26,503 nt of DNA from Pelargonium nanum (lineage: Eukaryota; Streptophyta; Magnoliopsida; Geraniales; Geraniaceae): assembly GCA_036897485.1 (NCBI GenBank), contig JAYMTF010001081.1:1-26503 (forward strand). Reading direction: 5' to 3'. The notes beneath the pieces are model-generated. The model was not told the origin of the DNA. It worked only from the letters and a program-made list of their open reading frames with translations, and searched no databases. The translations under genes were made by a program, and so were the position numbers. Positions 9,837 through 17,948 of the stretch are shown here, one piece after another; the first letter of the stretch is position 1; each line of letters starts with the position of its first letter.

Positions 9837-11919
9837 ATGGCTCATGCTTCTCTGTGTCTCTCACTTGTGTTCCTCTTCTTGATCATGTTTTCTTCAAGCA
9901 ATGCTCAGTGGCCTCCTTCACCTGGCTACTACCCAAGTTCAAGATTCAGGTCCATGACCTTCTACAATGGGTTCAGGAACCTTTGGGGTCCTCAGCACCA
10001 GAGGATGGACCATAATGCCCTTACCATTTGGCTTGATAGAAACACAGGTTTAGTTTAGTTTAGCCCTTTTTTTTGTCTTGATTTTGGTCTTTTCTTGATT
10101 TTCTTGATGTGGGTTCTTGAGTTCTCTGCATTTTCTTGCTGGGTTCTTGATTTCAGGAAGTGGGTTCAAGTCTGTTAAGCCATTCAGATCAGGGTATTTT
10201 GGTGCCTCCATCAAGCTCCAACCTGGCTACACTGCAGGAGTCATTACAGCTTTCTATGTAAGCAACAAGAATCTCACATCGAAAGAATGTGAAGTGAATC
10301 ACACTCGATATACTAGTTAAAACTTCTACTTATCAGTTTAACTTTTTGGGGTTGAAATCAAGTTTAGCTTGGTATCAAAGTTTATTTTATGTATGTCTTG
10401 CCTTCCATCTTAGTCCACGCAAAGGGTCTTTCTCTCTTATTCAGTCAGCACGTGAGAATGAGTGATAAGAAATCTCACTTTTGAAAGAATCTAAAGTAGT
10501 CACCACTTGACCCTCAATCTGTCAGCTTAAGTTTTTGTATTGAAGTCATGTTATCAACGCTAGTTCTCTTTAAGTCTAGTGATGACCCATCTGCCTTGTC
10601 TCCCATTTTAGTCCACATACTCATGTGTTTGGTCTGTTTCTCGCATCCAACTTAAGCCTACACGTGAGAAGATTGTTAAGAAATCTCGCATCGAAAGAAT
10701 GTGAAATCAGTCACCATTTGATATACTTATTGGTCTCAACTTTAGAATTCTACTTGGCCTCAATTGTTGTGTATGCCATATATGCAGCTCTCAAACAATG
10801 AAGCACATCCTGGTTTCCATGATGAAGTGGACATAGAGTTTCTAGGGACAACATTTGGGAAGCCATACACTCTGCAGACCAATGTGTACATTAGAGGAAG
10901 TGGAGATGGGAAGATCATTGGGAGAGAGATGAAGTTTCATTTGTGGTTTGATCCCACCCAAGCCTTTCACCACTATGCCATCCTTTGGAGTCCCAAGGAG
11001 ATCATGTGAGTTCCTCCAATTATTACTTTCTTGCCACTGTGTTTTGAGCTATTAATAGTCCACATTTGTCACATTCCATATGATTCATTAAAAGAAACAC
11101 TTAATGACTACACCAAAAGAAGAAAAAAAAGTTGTCATCATTGAAACCAATAGATCTTATTGACATGGTCATACACAGGAGAAAATTGTTTCATTCTCAA
11201 ACCATTTATTTTATTTTATAGATCTTTTCAATTTGATCTCACCATCATGCGCATTTGTTTCGATTTGTTTCAACGTGTAAATGTGGCGTCGACATTGATA
11301 TGACGCGTCATTTAATTTAACTTTTACATTTGTATGGAAACAATATAATGATGTGGTGTCCACATTGAGTTGACGCAACAACGTCTGTGGAGCAATGATG
11401 TGCCACCCTTATTGGCAATATTGTTTCGTTTTTATGATAATATAATACGACACCGTCCCTCCATTTTTTAACACGACACGACAGTAAAATTGTTGTTTCA
11501 TGACTTATTAGTCTCATCGTTGTATTTTTTGTGTGTTATTATTGGTATTCAGATTCCTTGTTGATGATGTGCCCATAAGAAGGTACATAAAGAAGAGTGC
11601 AGCTACATTTCCACTAAGGCCAATGTGGGTCTATGGATCCATATGGGATGCATCATCTTGGGCTACTGAAGATGGCAAATACAAAGCTGATTATAGGTAC
11701 CAACCATTTGTTGCAAGGTACACCAACTTCAAGGCTTCTGGTTGCTCAGCCTATGCCCCGGCTCGGTGCCGCCCCGTCTCCGCCTCGCCTTACCGGTCCG
11801 GCGGGCTGACCAGAAGGCAGCAATGGACCATGAAATGGGTGCAAAGCCACCATTTGGTGTATGACTATTGCATGGACTCAAGGAGAGACCATTCCTTGAC
11901 ACCTGAATGTTGGGGTTAA
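9837..11919 (+). CDS. Xyloglucan endotransglucosylase/hydrolase, group III-A (XTH31/32-like)
   Basis: Four exons: 9837-10047, 10157-10257, 10788-11005, 11553-11919, all with GT-AG borders and continuous frame, giving 298 residues. The ATG at 9837 is used because the codon two places upstream is TTG. Signal peptide about 1-23 (ends SSSNA, then [10 protein letters not shown]). The GH16 catalytic motif [10 protein letters not shown] lies at residues 115-124: Glu117 is the nucleophile and Glu121 the acid/base by family rule. The XET C-terminal domain holds conserved Cys ([16 protein letters not shown]). FLGTTFGKP after the active site lacks the usual NxT glycosylation sequon, and the segment [12 protein letters not shown] is present; both fit group III-A. 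Members such as AtXTH31 and nasturtium NXG1 favour hydrolysis of wall xyloglucan, so this enzyme may be mainly a hydrolase (inference). It acts in the apoplast. Intron 2 is filled by tandem repeats. Confidence 0.94.
10262..10760 (+). mobile_element. LTR/TRIM-like fossil in tandem within XTH intron 2
   Basis: Most of intron 2 is about 2.4 direct copies of a unit roughly 205 bp long, starting near 10270, 10471 and 10682. Shared landmarks: AATCTCACATCGAAAGAATG near each start; GGTTGAAATCAAG / ATTGAAGTCATG in the middle; TTAGTCCAC later; CACGTGAGAA near each end. The block near 10369 (TTGGTATCAAAG) resembles the initiator-Met-tRNA primer site TGGTATCAGAGC that follows many plant LTRs, and the TGTTAAG-AATCTC region resembles a common LTR start. 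The array would read LTR-internal-LTR-internal-LTR, as seen for terminal-repeat retrotransposons in miniature. It is old and decayed, with no coding capacity. The family call is inference; the tandem structure is directly visible. Confidence 0.5.
11281..11376 (+). repeat. Diverged direct repeat in XTH intron 3
   Basis: ATGTGGCGTCGACATTGA (11281) and ATGTGGTGTCCACATTGA (11351) are spaced 70 bp apart, each followed by a TGACGC block. A further partial match (GATGTGCCAC) lies near 11397. This is probably part of a small decayed transposon in the intron. The family is not recognised. Confidence 0.45.
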
Positions 11920-13420
11920 TTGTGAGGGAATTGGAGTATGCAAATGCAAATTGGTGCCTACCCCACAAGGAGAGGACTCAAAATTTTATTATTTTTATAA
12001 TTTGCTTGTGATTTTCAAATTTCTATTAAATTTTGTCCTTGTAAAAGGTGGTGTCTTGAGATGGGTCCTACTTGCCCAAAGAACATAAATGCAAGAGTAG
12101 ATGAGCATCCAAGGCTTCCAATAAAGAAAATGAGAGAAAAATGGTCAATTTCTTTGTGTGGATTTTGTTTTTGGTATGGTGTAGAGTTCTTACTAGAAAT
12201 AAAAAGAAAATTGTTTTGTTTTGTCCTTAATTGATTTATTTTTTTAATTTGATCGTTCGATTATATTATATTATTTTGAATTGGCCTAGTCCGAAACAAT
12301 GTCAACAAGAATAAGTCAATTTGATAATGTAACCAAAAATAAAAACGTCTTCGATAATTCTATTTTTACTGTTTCACGTAATAAAATTTTTGGCGTTTTA
12401 CGATCTAAGTAAACTATGCTTTTGATCTAAATGGGCAAGCAAACACTTCAACAAAACTCTAACAAAATCAACAATAATGGAGAATGGCAAAGAGGCCATG
12501 TGGTGGGTAGCTTTTGAGCTTTAGAAAAATGGGTTTTAGGAGATGATGGAATGTTTTCAAACAAATAGATATGGCTAAGAAGGACTAGTCTTTTTCAATG
12601 TGTGTGTATGTGTGATCTTTCTCCACCCTTCTCTTTGGTTTTTGGCATTTTGTGATGGAGCTTTTGATGGTATCTTTCGAGAAGAGAAAAGTCACGCATA
12701 TAAGAGCTTGTAATTTGAATTTAAATCCACGTGCATTTAACATTGACTTTGACTTGAAATTGATTTTGGACCGAACTGATTTGAATTGGTCAGATTTACA
12801 CTGAAAATCTAATTCTTAATACAATATAATTCGAATATGATTCAAAATCTAAATTGTCGCCTCTAATCATCTCATGTTTGCGAATTGCCACAACTGTTCT
12901 TTATCGTACCAATTGATACCTTCTTATAAGTTTTCTTGACATGTTTAGAACTGTCAATATGTTCCGAACTACAAACACTACAACCAATCCAAATGCTTGT
13001 GGATTTAGGTCACATGAAGTTGGATCAAACCAATATACGAGTCGAATCAGAGCAGATTTGCCCAAACAAGTACTGTGGGTTGAGACAGACAAATCCACAC
13101 ATTTTAGTTGTACATCCCTTACCGACCCATAATGTTATTTGGGTCGAACTTCGGTTCGAGTTAGATTTTTTAACCCGAACCTAATTTAAATCAACTCGAA
13201 ACCTGAATTACCGACTACGTACAAGCCTCATTGGCCCACGGAGGACAGCAGGTCCAGAGAGAGTACAAAAGAGCCGTTGAATCCGACCGTTGGGTTGCTT
13301 GGGGGCTCACAATGGGAGAGAAGATGGTGACAAGTGTTTCTGGTTTTTGCATTCCAGCTGACCATGTGGCCTTGGCCCATACCTTCTTGTTCTTTTTTAT
13401 TCATTGCTCTTGCTCTACAC
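11920..13420. other. Intergenic, XTH 3' flank to SINE
   Basis: XTH 3' UTR for perhaps 200-300 bp, then AT-rich DNA. From about 12930 to 13215 the sequence is richer in GGGTCGAAC / GGTTCGAG / AACCCGAACC motifs, which can pair with each other. This is the look of a decayed plant DNA transposon end, but no clear termini are visible. Short frames here have no domain. Confidence 0.4.
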
Positions 13421-13436
13421 AATTATTGTTTTTTCT

Positions 13437-13666
13437 TTTTTTCTGTTTATACCATGGGGTTTTTGATCGGACCCGCACACTTACGGTTGGCACTTTTAAG
13501 CCGTTTTACCACATACAGACTAATCCTCACTCGCCCCACTGTCAGCGTACTAAGCGGTAGAGGGCTGGCCTATGAGCTTTTTCCATTCACAAAAGCTGGG
13601 ATTCGAACTCCCAACCCCTTGCTTAAGGGACGTAGTGCTGAACCAACTACGCCAACCCACTGGGTT
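13437..13666 (-). mobile_element. tRNA-derived SINE with 16-bp target-site duplication
   Basis: On the minus strand the 5' end carries a box A (TGGCGTAGTTGG) and a box B (AGTTCGAATCC) inside a T-arm-like stem (TGGGA/TCCCA). A non-tRNA body follows, with the block GTAAAACGGCTTAAAAGTGCC and a 3' end at an A run (plus-strand T run near 13437). Exact flanking duplication: AATTATTGTTTTTTCT at 13421-13436 and 13667-13682. The element is about 230 bp and appears full length. The perfect duplication implies a fairly recent insertion. The 3' body is shared with the SINE at 17334-17761. Confidence 0.88.
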
Positions 13667-13816
13667 AATTATTGTTTTTTCTAATACAATGTAAAAATAA
13701 ATAAAAATATCATCAAAACGTTGGATTTCAAAAAAAAATATCTGAAAATTGCAGTTCAGATTATTGGTGAGAATTCTTGTCATATACGGAGTATTTTATA
13801 TACGCAAATAATGCAA

Positions 13817-14338
13817 GGGAAAATGATTCATTTTGGTTTGTTAATTGTACATTTTGTTTAAATTAGTATCTACTTTTATTTGTTTTTTAATTTGGTTGTC
13901 AAACTATCTAATACTCCAATTTAGTCTCAAATTGGACTTATATAAAAACTTTATTTGAGAACTTTTTGTTAATGCGGTGAGAACGTGAAAATTAAGTTAG
14001 CTAGCTAATTCACTTATATGACCAATTTAAAATAAAATTGCGTAATAAGTATGAGGTCGTCCGTCAATTTTTTTCCAATATGGTCTATAAATTATACAAT
14101 TTTATTTTAAAATAATTTCATTAATAAACTTAGGTAACTTAAATGTCATGTGATTGTCACGTCAACAAAAAGAAGTTTAGATACAAATTTTAAAATTTGT
14201 TACGTTAACTTAGTTTGATGGCACCATTATAAACTGGACTAATTTAAAACCAAATTAGTAGTTTGAAAACTAAATTACATGTCAATTCAGAGTAAAATGG
14301 ATAGTTAGAGACCAAAATGGTGCATTGGTACATTTTCC
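13817..14338. mobile_element. Imperfect terminal-inverted-repeat element (MITE-like)
   Basis: The left end GGGAAAATGATTCATTTTGG and the inverted right end (GGAAAATGTACC ... CCATTTTGGT) match imperfectly. Further inverted similarity runs inward over about 100 bp: TTTAATTTGGTTGTCAAACT on the left, TAATTTAGTTTTCAAACT on the right inverted. Flanks ATAATGCAA and ATATTGGAA agree at 7 of 9 positions, which would suit a decayed 9-bp Mutator-type duplication. No transposase is encoded. Superfamily assignment is tentative. Confidence 0.5.
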
Positions 14339-14580
14339 ATATTGGAAGATTCAATGAATAGAAATTAGGGATTGAGGATCCTAAGCCATTAATGAGGTGA
14401 TAACGTCTCATTAAAAATCTTGGATCCGGGCGGTTCGTTCCACTCCCACCACTTGGGTTGGTATAGATGAAATTAAATAAGGTGTCATCGTCTCATTGGT
14501 TTGACTTATATTCCTTATTCTAATTATGGAAATACTTTTAAAAGTCTATATAGTTAGAAATTACAAAGCTTGAATATAAA

Positions 14581-14674
14581 CCGACCTTAGCTCAGTTGGT
14601 AGAGCGGAGGACTGTAGTTGGTCGAATCCTGGCAGATGATCCTTAGGTCGCTGGTTCGAATCCGGCAGGTCGGA
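14581..14674 (+). tRNA. tRNA-Tyr(GUA): tRNA-Tyr (GUA), intron-containing
   Basis: The full cloverleaf is readable: acceptor CCGACCT/AGGTCGG, D arm GCTC/GAGC, anticodon stem GAGGA/TCCTT with anticodon GTA at 14614-14616, T arm GCTGG/CCGGC around TTCGAAT, discriminator A at 14674. A 21-nt intron (14618-14638) follows the base 3' of the anticodon, the standard place for plant tRNA-Tyr introns. It is removed by the tRNA splicing endonuclease, and in plants it is needed for pseudouridine formation in the anticodon. An AT-rich upstream stretch (ATATAAA, 14574-14580) and a T run after the gene fit RNA polymerase III. All stems are intact, so the gene looks functional. Confidence 0.96.
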
Positions 14675-14681
14675 TTTTTTT
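14675..14681 (+). terminator. RNA polymerase III terminator of tRNA-Tyr
   Basis: A run of seven T directly after the discriminator base, the usual pol III stop signal. Confidence 0.85.
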
Positions 14682-14703
14682 GTCCAATTCTTTTAATTGA
14701 TCA

Positions 14704-14832
14704 GGCCCATATAAGCCCATCAAAAATGGCCCAAATCTTTTTTGCTCCCCTGCTTTTTTGACTCGTAAACCCATCACTAGTAGCTCAAACTTTATATTAT
14801 TTGTTGGGCCTCAGGCCCAGAAGGTAAGCCCA
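14704..14832 (+). promoter_or_regulatory. Cluster of site II (TGGGCC/T) elements upstream of the CDC25-like gene
   Basis: Six TGGGCY motifs on either strand in 130 bp: 14704-14709, 14714-14719, 14728-14733, 14805-14810, 14814-14819 and 14827-14832. Such clusters bind TCP factors and mark promoters of plant housekeeping and proliferation-linked genes. Their position, 110-240 bp upstream of the ATG at 14944, suits a TATA-less core promoter. They begin only 30 bp after the tRNA-Tyr gene. Confidence 0.6.
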
Positions 14833-14943
14833 AATCTCAACCGTTCATCTTTAGTGGCAGTAGAATCTACTGATCACCTTCCTTTTCTTCTTCAGACGAA
14901 TCAAAACCCAGAGAGAAGAGAAGAGAAGAGATTGAAGAGAGAC

Positions 14944-16887
14944 ATGGCTCGCAGCATCTCCTACATCACTGGTTCTCAGCTTCTCTCTCTCAAGCTCCGC
15001 CCTAACATCGCCATCGTCGACGTCAGGTACTTTCTCACCTTTTTTCAAATAAAATTTCCTCCAATTTGTCTCGGAAATTAGTCATTCTCATGTTTCCGAT
15101 TTGGTGATTTCAATGGCGATTTGAAGGGACGAGGAGAGGAGCTACGACGGACACATAGCCGGGTCTCTGCACTACGCGAGCGGCACTTTCTCCGATAAGA
15201 TCTCAAATCTGATTCAGGAAGTCAAGGGCAAGGACACGCTTGTTTTCCATTGCGCCCTCAGCCAGGTCTCTCTTCTGTTCCTCGCATTTTCTCTTGCTGT
15301 TCTCGCAATTTCCATGTTCTTTGTTTAATTCCTGATCAGTGTTCAATTGGGTTTCAAGTAATTTTATGTGGGTATGAACAAGTTGTGATTTTGATATGTT
15401 GACAATTGTTAAAACTTGTAACTTTCATGGGTAATAATCAATGATCATTGGTTTGCTGGGTAATGTTTTGTTTAGACTGGTTGGACCTTAAAATAACTTG
15501 GTTATACCAGTCAGCCAATTAGGAACTGATCTCTTCCCGAGTTGCGAATTTGAAGTATCAACTCAGTTTGTCATGGTGACATAGGCACTCTTCGGTTCCC
15601 TATTGTTTGAAGGGATAAGAGAAGTAAATGTGTTACGTACATGTTGATGTTTTAGTTGAGCTCAATTGGCATGGCATTGTCCCGGGTGAGTGGCTTATGG
15701 GTAGAATTCCGTACTTATCTTATAAAGACTCGAGTGGCATATAGATCAAGTCCAAGTCGCACCAAAGGATATGCCTTATTTAGAATATCAAAGATGGAAG
15801 ATTGTTGAGGACAACATTAACTGGAGTAAAAGGCTGAGGATATGGACATTCATAAAGGGCGCAATGATGTTACACTACGACCTTGAAGACTTGTGTTGGG
15901 GATAACTTAGTACTAATATATCCTTAGATTTTGTTGTTCCAAAACTTAAAATACTCGAAGGATGGTTTGCGAGTTAGCCAGCATGAAACAGTGAGTAGTC
16001 AAGCCCTCCCTCTCGGAATTTTTGCCATAAGACTTGTTCGAAATAGGATGATACTATCCGCTGATATATATCATTTTTTTTGTTGAGATGCCATTCACAT
16101 AAAAGGAGGTTGTCTAAATGACTATCTATGTTAAAACTGCATTTTTGGAAAGATACAATTGTCGAAGTCTATTGAACCTTCTCCATGATTTTAAACTTTC
16201 CTCTCATTTATCAGTTAAAATGTTCTAACTGTTTATCTTCTATGATCATCACATGTTGCCGACTATGATGTGTATTAGGAAAGAAAATGACAAACCCAAA
16301 ACGTCATTTCAAAACCCATGATGAATATTTAATTGCGCCCATGATTTTTTTCCATTTATTCTCAATAAACTCCAATCAAACAGTGAAAACATTTTTCATT
16401 CAAGTTGCTTAATATGTGAATATATATGTATAGTGTATACATAGGACCTCTAGGTTGGGTGGTTTGTCATCCATGCCTTTTTCATGGTTATTTTGATGGA
16501 AACTCCTGATTAACTTAAATGATAGTTTTTTTTTTGTTGCATCGTCTCGATCTTTATTAATGGTACGATGTTTGTTCGTATCACGTAAAGATTCTTCTCC
16601 ATTCTCTTTCTCCAACCCCAATCCATTTATACATCATCATTCTCACTCCTGAATGATTATATGACATCTTTTACAATGTTTCATGTGTTGTGATGCTTTT
16701 GTAGGTCCGCGGTCCATCTTGTGCACGGAGGTTAGCCAATTATCTCGAGGAAAAGAAAGACAATACAGATATCAAGAACATCTTGGTTTTGGAACGTGGC
16801 TTCAACGGATGGGAAGCTTCTGGCAGGCCTGTTTGTCGCTGCACTGGTGTACCTTGTAAAGGCGATCACGACAACAGCACACAGTAA
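14944..16887 (+). CDS. CDC25-like dual-specificity phosphatase / arsenate reductase (ACR2 type)
   Basis: Three exons: 14944-15026, 15127-15265, 16705-16887, giving 134 residues. The protein is a single rhodanese/CDC25 domain starting [14 protein letters not shown], with IVDVRDEER, the catalytic loop HCALSQVR (HCx5R; Cys is the nucleophile), [14 protein letters not shown] and a C-terminal cysteine-rich CRCTGVPC. The plant homologue Arath;CDC25/ACR2 (At5g03455) binds zinc through its C-terminal region and has both tyrosine phosphatase and arsenate reductase activity; which matters in vivo is debated. This length and the lack of an N-terminal regulatory domain are normal for the plant form. Intron 2 (1.44 kb) falls inside the catalytic loop, between Gln and Val. 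The leader is GA-rich (about 14915-14940). Arsenate reduction or cell-cycle work is a family inference. Confidence 0.92.
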
Positions 16888-17322
16888 TCATTTCAAATAT
16901 GTATTGCTCGAAAAGGAAAGCTTATTGTCGCCGCCACCTATACACTCGAGCTCAGTTTCATAATGCATTTCCCTATCATAGCTCATACCTAAAATATACA
17001 GCATTTACTTGACTGCTAATACAAAAAATTCCTTTCAAGTGTATGGTTATTTTGTTGAAAACTATAGAACTCATTGTCATATTTTGTTGCTATGTTATGA
17101 AAGTGAATTAGCAGTAGAAAATGTGTGTTTGTTTTAGTTCTCAGCTATCAATTTTGTTTTGAATGGGTTCCCCAAACAATCATGGTATTAACAAAAAAAA
17201 TATATGTTAGACATGACGATCATGTTACATTGAAGTTGGTTAATTTATTGATAGAACTAATTTGGAACAAAGATGAATAATTCAGAGAAGTGGATTTAAT
17301 TAGAACAAAAATCAAAATAAAC
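16888..17322. other. 3' UTR of CDC25-like gene and short spacer
   Basis: AT-rich sequence with no gene. The first 150-250 bp are likely 3' UTR. The spacer ends at the SINE target-site duplication that starts at 17323. Confidence 0.5.
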
Positions 17323-17333
17323 ATCAATCCTAA

Positions 17334-17761
17334 TGCTACACTGGCTGGAGTGGGAGGAGCGTTTGCGTTCGATCCCCGCTCAACACACCCTTAGAAGAGG
17401 CATGAACTTTAACTGTGACTTATCCTCAAATGATGATTAGTCTGAGTGTAGTAAAACGGCTTAAAGAAGCCAACCACGTATTTGCGGGCCCGCTAAAAAA
17501 TCTCATAACTTTTTTTAGGGGAAATGTATTACTTTATTTAATTCAAATCAGAGAGTAATACATTGGACAAATCAATTGGACTTTGGACGCCAATCCAACC
17601 TATTTGCCCTGTCATAGAAACTGATGACCTAACTAGTTGATGGGCCACCTGATTCGCAGATCTACAAACATGCATAAAAGCGAGATTATTAAAACTCAAA
17701 GCTAAATACTCAATATCCTCAATAACAAAAATCTCATAGTTTAGACCGAAAAAAAAAAAAA
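17334..17761 (+). mobile_element. SINE interrupted by a LINE insertion, with 11-bp target duplication
   Basis: Flanked by ATCAATCCTAA at 17323-17333 and 17762-17772. The head has a box-B-like GCGTTCGATCCCC near 17364-17377. The 3' body shares GATTAGTCTG, GTAAAACGGCTTAAA, GCCAACC and GCGGG(C/T)CCG with the SINE at 13437-13666 in the same order. The 3' end AGTTTAGACCG plus an A run (17739-17761) completes the body after the LINE insertion and corresponds to the tail of the other copy. Without the LINE and one copy of its duplication, the SINE would be about 200 bp. Box A is unclear, and the head differs strongly from the other copy. Confidence 0.8.
17508..17726 (-). mobile_element. 5'-truncated LINE (3' end, RNase H domain tail) inside a SINE
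   Basis: The minus strand encodes an open 62-residue end of a plant L1-type ORF2: VIEDIEYLALSFNN, then FMHVCRSANQVAHQLVR, then W..V.SP.DL...LLSDLN and a stop. RSANxxAHxLAR is the hallmark of the C-terminal RNase H domain in plant LINEs. A short 3' UTR and an A run follow (plus-strand T run 17510-17516). The flanking duplication AAAAATCTCATA lies at 17496-17507 and 17727-17738. Only the last 220 bp were inserted, as is usual for truncated target-primed reverse transcription. The open frame and exact duplication indicate a young insertion. Confidence 0.82.
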
Positions 17762-17948
17762 ATCAATCCTAAACAAATAAATAGTTAAGTGAAATGACCA
17801 TCTTATCCCTCATACCAACTTAGATGACTCTAGTGGCGCATCTTAGCACCATCTAGCTGTTAAACGTTGCAGTGCTGAAGACGACAATCTCAAAGATTCA
17901 ACGACGAGCAATTGAATCGATCTTCGTTTCCCAATACACGATTCGAAG

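Noticed and set aside
13334-13684. ORFs of 77-116 codons around 13231-13783 on both strands
   Set aside because: They run through the SINE and its flanks; phrases such as VGSSNPSF are translations of the tRNA-like box B region.
15655-15715. tRNA-box-like sequence in CDC25 intron 2 (AGCTCAATTGGCATGG, then GGTAGAATTCC)
   Set aside because: The resemblance to boxes A and B is weak, with no cloverleaf, A tail or target duplication, so it is not called as a SINE.
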